Assembly: GCF_000365145.1 (NCBI RefSeq)
Contig: NW_008481808.1
Coordinates: 1,736,001 to 1,800,000, forward strand
Source: Cyphellophora europaea CBS 101466
Lineage: Eukaryota; Ascomycota; Eurotiomycetes; Chaetothyriales; Cyphellophoraceae
Length of the DNA: 64,000 nt
Direction: 5' to 3'
Shown: piece after piece, positions 33,259 through 42,017 of the stretch
Layout: each line of letters starts with the position of its first letter
How positions within the stretch are numbered: position 1 is the stretch's first letter
Made by a program: the position numbers and the translations under genes
The notes under the pieces: model-generated
The model's database searches: none
What the model was told of the DNA's origin: nothing
The model's input: only the letters and a program-made list of their open reading frames with translations

Positions 33259-33796
33259 ATGACATCAAAAGAATCACGCTCGCGACGCGCCTGTAGCGAC
33301 CCAGTCGGCAACGGGACAGGACAAGGCGATAATCGCGACGGCAAAGGTTGCACTGTCTGCAACAATGAGGGCAACTATGGCTTTGGCAAGAGTGCCTGTG
33401 GGCGGTGCGGACGTTGTCACGGATGTGGAAGCACCAACACCGGTATAGGTCCACTTCAAGCAGTCTATTTTGGCGGCAAGAAGGTATTTCAGAGGGTCTT
33501 CTCCGGCAACAAGGACGAGGAAGCGAAATCGTAGATCGTGGTCTCTGAAGCGAATGTTGCGTCGTCCTAGGGAACAAACTGATCCGGGGTGGTCGCGCTG
33601 AGGAAGCGGAAGTGCTGGTTTGGCTACACTAGCAAGGACATGCCCTCGAAAGGTGCGACTGTCCGAGGCCAAAATCGAGAACGACCGGCAATGCGGACAG
33701 GAGATCGTATTAGCGCAGGTCAAGGGCCGCTGTTCTGAGATTGCGGCCATGTTGCGGATGCAAAAAGACATGCAGACGATAGCGATGGTACATTAG
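33259..33796 (+). CDS. Small cysteine-rich protein, probable two-exon gene
   Basis: ATG at 33259 opens a frame that reads MTSKESRSRRACSD and then a Cys/Gly-rich block near residues 30-55 (CTVC, then ACGRC, GRC, HGC), i.e. Cys-x2-Cys pairs that could bind zinc. Unspliced it stops at 33534 (91 aa). A 76-nt intron 33531-33606 (GTAGAT donor, AACTGAT branch-like element, GGAAG acceptor) would instead join it to an open frame to 33796 with a Lys/Glu/Gln-rich helical tail (EAKIENDRQCGQEI ... MLRMQKDMQ), total 153 aa. I favour the spliced form because the second exon is open and protein-like only in the matching phase. No signal peptide. A DnaJ-like zinc ribbon is a resemblance only. The minus-strand ORF across the same bases is probably a shadow. 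Confidence 0.45.
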
Positions 33797-34380
33797 TCAC
33801 GGCGGTCGCATGTATTTGAGGAATACGGGCTTTCATATAGGCCTGAGCTGGTGGAAATGCCAAGAAATTGGTCACCCGGGGAAAGATTTATTTCATCACA
33901 CATCTTCCGTCTTCGGAGCCACGATCGAGGACTGCCCCGTCTTCTTGACTCTTAACCCTCGATCTAGCCTTCTCTTCGTCGGGTGATGTTCCATGTTTGT
34001 AGAACACAAGGGCGGGCGGTATGTGCCCAACTCATCGGACCCGCGACCAACGTGCACCATGCGGCAACGATCCTAAGAGATACCTGTCCAATGTGTCCCT
34101 CTCGCTACCCTCGCCGATCGCATACAACTGGGATTCCTGCGAAGGTGAGGGCGGGGTGCCATAGAACACGACCTGTAGATCGCAACGCACAGCACGGTCG
34201 ACTCCCAGAGCTGGAGCTGCATCGGCAGCACCGGCGCTGGCGCTGGCGCTGTCTTTGGTACTTGGAACTGGTTCTGTGCGGATTATATTCTTCAATCGAA
34301 TACTAGGTAGCGCCTGTCAGTCGCCCAAGCAAGCCTGATTGTTCACCGTCGAAGCAACACATCGCGGTAAGGTGTGGGAA
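33797..34380. other. intergenic with possible coding remnant
   Basis: No supported gene. A minus-strand open stretch at 34032-34295 contains a protein-like part (DLQVVFYGTPPSPSQESQLY) but starts only at TTG and has no domain. I treat it as a possible remnant. Confidence 0.3.
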
Positions 34381-34551
34381 TTAAAACGTTTTCCACATCA
34401 GTAAGCAGGTCCAGCAAAATGTCCCGACGGGACCAAATAGCGATCTCTGGCTCGGCATGAGAGTCAAGGAATCCGCCACAAGTGGCCCAAGAGTAGCACC
34501 AACGATAGGAGTCATTGCAAACCAGTAGACTGCTGCACCACATCCCCTGGG
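34381..34551 (-). pseudogene. Fragment of an MFS-like membrane transporter
   Basis: A minus frame reads GCGAAVYWFAMTPIVGATLG then PLVADSLTLMPSQRS and GPVGTFCWTCLLMWK before TAA at 34381-34383. The Gly/Ala-rich helix followed by a polar loop and another hydrophobic helix resembles MFS helices 4-6. No start, and no further helices in any frame nearby. Probably a relic, weakly supported. Confidence 0.3.
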
Positions 34552-35778
34552 TCAGACAGATCCATCACCTGGGACAGGGGCATCATCTTACAGACAGCAG
34601 AGCCAAGTGCTTCGGCCGAGTACCTTAAGCCGAAGACAGTGATCGTCTCAGCGTTTTTCAGAACAGAGTGCCCCGTTCCTGAGCAAATGGCTCTAGGATC
34701 ATGCAACATGAATCAACATTCGAGAGCGTAAGCATGTTGGAGCATTGTTCAATGCACACTTTTCACCCTCGTACAAGGATCTCGGCTGTATAGCCTAGTA
34801 TGAGCCGACCCTCGCAGGCAGGCGAGACAGAGAACGATTTCTAGGTCCTGGAGTGGTCATGGCCCGTGGCGAATTAGCCCAAACGAGAGACAGGACACCG
34901 TAAATCACTGCTTTACGTCATCTTGACGGCCGTCGATAGGGTATGTCGACCGTCTTCACTGGATTTGATCTTCGAAGAACATCTCCAGTCTTACCATACA
35001 GATGAAGCTTCTTAGTGCTTGGATTCGGCAATGGGTTCGGGCAGGAAAGAAATCTCTCGCGCGATTCTCATTGTCTGTCCCGTGATGAAGCCGCCATCGA
35101 ATTCCATTCGCCTCTTGAAGAGGGAAATATCGAAGGCACAAGGTCAGACACACTAGCGCATGGCCGTTGGCAGTGGAGACTTCGGCAGTCTGCGGTGCTG
35201 GAGGAGTATCTGGAAACAAGCAAGCAGAAGAGAGTGAGCTGGGAAGGTTAACAAGCCAGAATGAGCACCCAATTGCTCAAGATATCAAGGTTCTTGCACA
35301 GCCGCATGGACGAGACGGCTCATCGATGAAGCTTGGGATGAATGACCATGTGCTTCTTGCCGACGACATTGTTGGCGCCGACTTTGCCAGAACGAGGGAG
35401 TTGATGAGGTCGTGGACACGATGACATGAAGTTTCCTCATCACTTTGATGCTAATACTGGCAAGGCGGACGTTGTATTGCAATGTAATATATAAGAGTAA
35501 CAGAAAATCAAATACTGAGGCGCATTCAGCCACCGCGAGGATTACAGATCATGCAGGAACGCGCTTATTGATCCAGTTAGGCATGGTAAGGCACTAAATG
35601 AGGTTTACCTAATCGGACACTGCGGACTTCGCCCTCGGTTCCATGACGTGCTTCAAAGTATCCGCCACTACGACTGCTTCGCTTTCTGCCGGCTTCACGA
35701 TCGATATATATCTGAACCTCACTGCCATTGAAACTGGAGCTTCCATTGAAACTCATCACTGCTGTCCTGCTTGCCGCC
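34552..35778. other. intergenic, right edge of the gene-poor stretch
   Basis: About 1.2 kb with short ORFs on both strands, none supported. The last 200 bases should contain the msrA promoter. A TACCTA copy is at 35606. Confidence 0.4.
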
Positions 35779-36408
35779 ATGGCTTTCCAAATGCCCGGTT
35801 TCGTATCCCGCCTTGTGCGGCCATTTACTACCTCGGTTTCGCGACCCCTCCAACCCGATGCTCTCGCCACCAAACAATGGGCGAGCGGCTCCCAACGAGC
35901 GATTTTTGCAGGCGGCTGTTTTTGGGGCCTTGAAGAATTGTACCGCAAAGACTGGGGCAACGGAAAGGGTCTCCTCGACTGCCGTGTAGGCTATACTGGT
36001 GGCAAGACTGAAGCGCCTTCGTATGAGGAGGTATGCTCAGGTCGGTCCGGCCACGCTGAGAGCTTGCTTCTCGTCTTCGATCCCGAAAAAGTGAGCTACA
36101 AGCAGTTGGTGGAATATTTTTTCAAGATGCACGACCCTACTACGCTCAACAGACAAGGCGCAGATTCTGGAACCCAGTATCGCTCAGCCATATTCACAGA
36201 AAATGACGAGCAGCTCAAGATTGCCAACGACATCAAAGAAAAGGTCGGCAAGGAGTGGTACAAGGGCAAACCTATCACCACAGAAATCAGACCCGCGACT
36301 CAATGGTATGATGCCGAGGACTACCATCAGGAATATCTTGAAAAGAAGCCATACGGCTACCACTGTCCGGCGCATTTTCTCAGATCCTTTCCACCTCTTT
36401 CTTCATAG
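35779..36408 (+). CDS. msrA: Peptide methionine-S-sulfoxide reductase MsrA
   Basis: Single exon, 209 aa from ATG 35779 in a GCCATGG context; the open frame upstream begins only at TTG. Repairs methionine-S-sulfoxide in proteins using thioredoxin. The catalytic GCFWG motif has Cys47, and RVGYTGG, GHAE, HDPT, QGADSGTQYRS and GYHCPAH follow in the usual order. Residues 1-30 are basic with Ser/Thr and no acids (SRLVRPFTTSVSR), which suggests a mitochondrial presequence; a downstream start at MPGF would leave it similar. First gene of the dense right arm, 459 bases before frs2 on the same strand. Confidence 0.93.
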   Translation: MAFQMPGFVSRLVRPFTTSVSRPLQPDALATKQWASGSQRAIFAGGCFWGLEELYRKDWGNGKGLLDCRVGYTGGKTEAPSYEEVCSGRSGHAESLLLVFDPEKVSYKQLVEYFFKMHDPTTLNRQGADSGTQYRSAIFTENDEQLKIANDIKEKVGKEWYKGKPITTEIRPATQWYDAEDYHQEYLEKKPYGYHCPAHFLRSFPPLSS

Positions 36409-36867
36409 CGGAGACAAACAGGCTGTGGTTGAAGGTTAGCTTGCGATGTGAATGAAAGGAAATGGTGAAGGGTATGGTGGAAGTCTCTCAGCGACTCAGT
36501 GGCCGTTGGATGACGATAGCTTTTGGAACAAGCACAGATTTTACGTTTGCAGAGCCGACATGGCAGTCGTCATGATGGCCCTCACTTCCTAATTCATACG
36601 ATCAATGAAGATAAACTGACAAACAAATGTTATGCGGCGCCGACGCTCCTGCTGTATTGACCCAGCGGGGACACTTATTCCACCTCAAGTAGAAAGTTTG
36701 CCGAACATCTGCGGGGCGGAGTGTATGCCAAGCCCGACTTTCGAGACCGAGTCACAATTTCGAGATCGCGCAGTCACAGCACCTCCCTCGCAGCCGACCC
36801 TTAAGATACTCCTGTCTCCAGCGGGAAGAAGGGCGACCGACCACTCGACCATACGCTCAAGCTCAAA
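36409..36867. other. intergenic between msrA and frs2
   Basis: 459 bases holding the msrA 3' UTR and frs2 promoter. Nothing distinctive seen. Confidence 0.4.
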
Positions 36868-38469
36868 ATGGCCGAAGACCTACCAAACCAAGTTTTGAGC
36901 AAGCTTGCTGCCGCCGATGGAACCCTCCTCACATCCGAGGCCTTCCCTGACCTCTCCTTCGTTACAATCAAGTCTGCAATCGACCGTCTACGGTCACGAG
37001 AGTTCATTACTGCAGAGCAACTCGACAAAATAGAAGTTACCCTCACCAAAGATGGCGAAGACATTGCTCAGAAGGGCAGTTTCGGTGCCCGCGTTTTCCA
37101 GTTGGTGTCGCAGATGGGTGGGCTGAAGATCAAGGACCTCCCTACCAAAACTGGCAGTGCAACTGTCGCAAAGTTCGGACAAGCAGATTGCTTCAAGAAC
37201 AAATGGGTGAAAAAGGATGGGGATTCACTGACGCCTCTTACCGACCACATTGACGACAAGGTTCAGAAGCAGCTTCAGGAGATCAGCCAGACCAAAACAC
37301 TGAAGGATGCGGCGGCTTTGAAAGAGTTCAAGAAGAGAGAGTATGCGTCGGACCGTAAGGTTCTGGATTTTCGCATTGCAAAGGGCAAGAACTTCTCCAA
37401 TGAGTTCGTCAAGGAAGAAACAGACCTCACAGCAGAGATGCTTGCTTCAGGAGCATGGAAAACCGTCAAGCTGAAGCCATATAACTTCAAGGCCAAGGGC
37501 GCGCCAACGCCATCTGGAGCACTACACCCGCTCAATAAGGTTAGGGAAGAATTCCGCGACATTTTCTTCGAGATGGGTTTCGAGGAAATGCCTACCAACC
37601 GCTTTGTCGAGACTGGCTTCTGGAACTTCGATGCTCTTTTCGTACCTCAACAGCACCCTGCACGAGACCTCCAAGACACCTTCTATATCTCTGATCCACC
37701 CAGAGCCGATCCACCCAGAGACGACCCCCAGCCCAGCGATGCCCCTCTACCAACGACCAAACACAAGCGGTCTAAGTCCAAGGAGAAGGTGTTGAACTAT
37801 GACCAGTACTGGAAAGACGTCCGCGCCGTGCACCAAGACGGCAAATATGGTTCAATAGGTTATCGATATCCTTGGGACCCTGAAGAGTCATTACGGCTTG
37901 TCCTTCGAACCCACACCACCGCCATTTCGACGTACATGCTTCACAAACTTGCACGGAATCCTCGACCAGCACGCTACTTCTCGATAGACCGCGTCTTCCG
38001 CAATGAGACCGTAGATCAAACCCACTTGGCAGAGTTTCACCAGGTGGAGGGCGTGATCGCTGATTATGGCCTGACGCTCGGCGGTTTGATCGGTTTCATG
38101 GAGATCTTCTTCGGAAAGATGGGCATCACAAATTTGCGCTTCAAGCCTGCATACAATCCCTACACCGAACCCTCCATGGAGATCTTCAGCTATCACGAAG
38201 GTCTCAAAAAATGGGTCGAGATCGGTAACAGCGGCATGTTCAGGCCGGAGATGCTGGAGCCCATGGGTTTACCAAAGGATATGAGAATTTACGGGTGGGG
38301 ACTGAGTTTAGAACGACCAACTATGATCAAGTGAGTCTCCCTCATCTAACGCAAGTCAGTTGCTAACAATCACAGGTATGGGGTGTCAAATATTCGAGAG
38401 TTGCTCGGCCACAAGGTCGATCTCAACTTCATCGAGACTAACCCAGCGGTACGTCTAGACAAGGACTAG
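36868..38469 (+). CDS. frs2: Cytosolic phenylalanyl-tRNA synthetase alpha subunit
   Basis: Exons 36868-38330 and 38376-38469 join across a 45-nt intron (GTGAGT donor, GCTAAC branch point, CACAG acceptor) to give 518 aa. The class II catalytic alpha subunit of the alpha2beta2 enzyme charges tRNA-Phe. The N-terminal winged-helix tRNA-binding region covers about 1-160, and the class II core runs from about 215 to the end with GAPTPSGALHPL, FRNETVDQTHLAEFHQVEG, FRPAYNPYTEPSMEIF-type sequence (FKPAYNPYTEPSMEI here) and GWGLSLERPTMI. A Pro/Asp/Lys-rich insert of about 30 residues follows TFYISDP (about residues 278-308) and looks like a disordered loop. The second exon restores the conserved YGVSNIRELLGHKVDL end. 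Confidence 0.95.
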
Positions 38470-39097
38470 AGCATACGGCTGTACGACTACGAAGACGACG
38501 ACTTATGCGATTAAGATGCGTGAGACGTGACCAAAAGGAAGAAGTAAGGCACTAGACGACCGAGAGTCATTAGAAATGATACCCATTTGATCGTCATCGT
38601 TTCCCTTCCCATATCCGAACTCCTCAGAGGATTGAGTTGCACCATCGTGAACAACATCGGCACATCAAGGCTTCTCCATGACTCATTCCCACCATCGGAG
38701 AGGTAGAGAAATATACAATCGTACATACAAAGCCGAAGATGAAGCAACCGCCTGCTGAAGAGCTGTGATCTTGAAGGTCAAGGGTCAAAGCACAGATACG
38801 GGCGCAACATAGAAATCAGGACATGCACAACTCTGTCGTTTGATTTGTGATATTGGGTCGATCTCTGCCGCATGGCACAGGGTCTGGTATGGTGAGGCTT
38901 TCTTTGGCTGCCTCTGAAAGCATCGATCTTGCCTCAAGGCCGAGCCATATCTCCCACGTCTATGCTCACCATCACCTCGTCTCATGGGTCGTAGAAACGC
39001 TCTTCGTTCACACGCATTCTCATTTCCACCCAAGGGCACTCATGGCATCGACGGCCATTTCTCCACCGGCCTCACATCTTTCTCATCTCAAGACTTC
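38470..39097. other. convergent intergenic, frs2 and rps21 3' regions
   Basis: 628 bases between two convergent genes. No supported feature; it should contain both 3' UTRs. Confidence 0.4.
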
Positions 39098-39485
39098 TTA
39101 TCTCGTAGCACTGGCGCTCCACACGCTCTTCAAGAAACCGTCCTTCTGCGCGAGGCGGTTCAGGCTGTCGTCGCTCTCGGCGCGCGAGCGCACGAAGCCG
39201 CACAGCGCGTATACCTGGTTCTCGCCCGTGTAGCGGCCATTCTCGTCGACCTTGCCGACCGAGATCTGCACTGAGGCGTGGTCCTTGGCCTTGATGATGC
39301 GGTTCGTGGCTGAGCACTTGCGGGGCACGTAGCTGTGCGCGGGTGTGTTAGCTTAATGTCTTCATTCCATTCTGTCTTGTTCTGCAGGTGGTACGAGTGG
39401 AAGGGATGGAGCAGAGAGGGGAGAGATGTGGAAAGTTCGGAGGGGAAACGTACAGATCGACGATCTCGCCTTTCTCGTTCTCCAT
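39098..39485 (-). CDS. rps21: 40S ribosomal protein S21 (eS21)
   Basis: Exon 1 is 39454-39485 and exon 2 is 39098-39332, with a 121-nt intron (GTACGT donor, AAGCTAAC branch point, CACAG acceptor), giving 88 aa. It starts MENEKGEIVDLYVPRKCSAT and contains RIIKAKDHASVQISV, the hallmark of eS21, a small-subunit protein needed for 18S rRNA maturation. Fungal eS21 is usually 87 residues, so length fits. An early intron after about ten codons is typical of ribosomal protein genes. Upstream bases to 39764 are the leader and promoter, shared with the 3' end of the next minus-strand gene. Confidence 0.95.
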
Positions 39486-39764
39486 GGCTGCGGTGGTGCG
39501 AGTGGGTGTATTTGGAGGCTCTCGCGAGGTTTGTTTTCGTACGCTGTCGTGGTGGAAGAGGTAAAGGTGGTCGCGGTGAGCCTGTCGACGGTCGTGGTTG
39601 CGGCTTCGTCAAAGTGCGGACAAAATCGCTTGGCATGAAATCTTGGCCTTCGGAGAAACGAGATGCCGATCCCGAAACGCGTGCTCGCGCAGATTGCCGA
39701 CGATCTCGCCCTGAGAAGCATCATTGAATCATACTTGCGATTCGCAATGGCCTAAGCCTTTCAT

Positions 39765-41724
39765 TTACAGAATCCGCACTCCGCAACACTCGACGCGACC
39801 GCCTCTGACTTTGGCCTGCCGTTGCCAGTAGAGCTGAGCGAACTCCTCCACGAACTTCCGGTCTGAAGCCGACCACACATCCAGTGCCATGGACATCATG
39901 TCCTCAGGTGTTATCTCGGTTTGATCATCCTGACTCTGTTGGGATGCTTCGGGCAGCAGATGCTGATGTTCTTCTCCCGTCTCCTCATCCTCCACGACGA
40001 CACTGCCCGTTCCTATCTCGCTCGTATTTTCATCCTCTTCCTCACTTCCGGCAGTATCGTCTTCGTCTTGCGTCAACTGGCTGAGCACAGAAACAACTAG
40101 ACCAGTCAAACGCCTGAAGTAACCCACAACCGCCACTTCCTTGGTAACATTCTCGTCGTCCGAGCTAAGGAGCATCTCGTCCCTGTCTCGATCATCCTCA
40201 TCATCTTCGCTGAGCCCATCCCGTCTTGCCCCAGCACTTGCCCACCAGAGCAAACTGGTATAAGCAACTTGGCTCCAAGATGCCGACTCCACGACTTCCT
40301 TCCGCGATGCTATCGTTGATGTAGAAAGTATTGACGCTGTATCGTCTGTTGTACCCTCTTGAGCCATAGGGATCTGAACTGGTTTCGGATTCGCGACGGC
40401 ACTTGGTGGATACCGCTTCAACCCACGCATTAGGCTTAGATATCGAACAGCATCTCTTTGTGTACTCCTGATACCGTGCTTAGGGAAGCTTTTCATCAGT
40501 TCTGGGCTCGAGAGCAGTATCTTGGGATACTGCTTTTTCGCTGCATGTTGAGCGTCTTCGTTTGGTAGAAACACTACGACGTCGTAGAGTTCTGGCTTGC
40601 TGGCCAAGACATCGTCGGTGGTGCATGCAATCCAGCCGTCTTCGGACGAAAGTGCTGGAATGTCCATAATGCCAACATTGAAGAGTGGTCTCGAGCCTCG
40701 ACCAGCGGAATGCTGTCCAGAGATGTAGGGTAGAAGGCTGCGTGGGAAAGAGGAAACGACAGAGAGATTGTACACTATATTACATGCCAGCTCGACCGGT
40801 GCTTCCGTGACGAAAAGTATCCTTTTCCGTAGGAGGGCGGCTCGATAGAGAAGAAATATGAGGGGACCGAAAAGCTGTAGCGTGTCCATCAGCTTTGTGG
40901 CCGGATGGTGAGGTGTAAGGCTGTGAGTGCCCTGAGGAAAGTCCGATCCCGTGCTCATGGCGCGTAGATTTTTGTAACCATCCGCATGACCGTTAGCACC
41001 GTCTCGATGTTTCGGAAGAGAGAGGTTGTCAGATGACATTTCAGGAGGTCGCGGTGTTTGAAGTGCTGACTTCGAACCCTCAAGCTTATTCTCGTTCCAG
41101 TAAGATTCGAGGGGCCCGAAGTCGTCGGAGTGGTCTATGCAATGCCTAGACCCCAGTCAGCTCTCGGATGCCTTCATCGCTGAGAGACTTGCCTCGCCAA
41201 AGCCTCAAGTTCCTCTGCATGAAGCCAGCCCTTGCCAACGCGTCCATGTTCGAGAGGGACCAGGACACCTACAGCCAGCATGTTCGCATTTCGCTCCTTG
41301 TCCTCGTCCGGGTGATTGATGAATGCGCTGATGCCCGCATAGCGATCTTGGACAAAGTATCTGTTCCATCTCTTAGTCACACTGTCGGAAAGAAGCCGCG
41401 GATGTGCTCACACCAGATCTTGTCGGACATTGTGGAGGCCGGAAGGTAGTGATTTGAACTCGACAGTACCCTCCACTTGGACTAGACACAGTCAATCGCG
41501 AGAGCAATGCGGGACGCATTCATCAGTGCTCACCGCCTTCAATAGCTTCATGCCATGCGATAACGTATCTGTCACGCGATGAGCGGAATCCCGGAGCAGG
41601 ATCTCTGTGCATACCCTTTGCGGTGGTCGAACTTCACGAGGAACGCAGCAGCAATACCGGGCAGTGAATTCGGAGGGCTAGCTTGCCCGTGATCAGGCTT
41701 CAGCGGAGAGTTTTCGTTCGCCAT
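39765..41724 (-). CDS. LCHN/DENND11-type DENN-domain protein
   Basis: Five exons: 41615-41724, 41534-41568, 41412-41481, 41193-41360 and 39765-41145, 587 aa in total. Introns 1-3 (46, 52 and 51 nt) have GT donors. Intron 4 (41146-41192, 47 nt) has GC: its donor is AG|GCAAGT, the branch point GCTGAC and the acceptor TCTAG, and only this splice keeps the frame. The N-terminus (AAFLVKFDHRKGY, EAIEGV, VEFKSLPSGLHNV, YAGISAFIN, EERNANMLAVGVLVPLEHG-type sequence) is the DUF2347/LCHN region. The middle (HPATKLMDTLQLFGPLIF, ALLRKRILFVTEAPVE) and the end match the DENN-like DUF4484 part. Such proteins are thought to be Rab regulators in late secretion or polarity. An acidic low-complexity linker lies near residues 430-520. 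Confidence 0.88.
41146..41192 (-). other. GC-AG intron in the LCHN/DENND11-type gene
   Basis: Donor AG|GCAAGT matches the strict consensus seen at GC donors, with branch point GCTGAC and acceptor GTCTAG. Without it the frame stops after VSQR; a GT donor two codons later (GTCTCT) does not give the right phase. With it LEALAR joins HCIDHSDDFGPLESYW. Confidence 0.75.
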
Positions 41725-42017
41725 GACGATACAACACCACGCGAGGTGTCTAGCGCTGTCGTGTACGTTTCCATCAGACACGCGACGTGTTGTAGATTTG
41801 CCCAGGTGCAAGTAGCAAGAGTACCCGGAGAAGCGCATCCTGGGTCGTTGCGCGGCATAATGGGACCACCGAAGATCAACCGAGTGACTTCACATTTCAT
41901 TTACTGCCTGGTCTTGAGGTCTATGTAAACAGCCGCCACCCCATCATCGGCTCTATGTCATATTCTTCTCGTGTCATTCGTTTCCGATAGGTTGGAACAG
42001 CTGTACTTGCATTCATC

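Noticed and set aside
33274..33771. 165-aa ORF on minus over the cysteine-rich gene
   Set aside because: The + strand has the Cys-x2-Cys pattern, a good ATG and a phase-matched second exon; the minus ORF has no domain. Not fully excluded.
19077..35778. Search for transposon or LTR-element genes in the gene-poor region
   Set aside because: I saw no reverse transcriptase, integrase or transposase motifs and no long terminal repeats; the relics look like ordinary genes.
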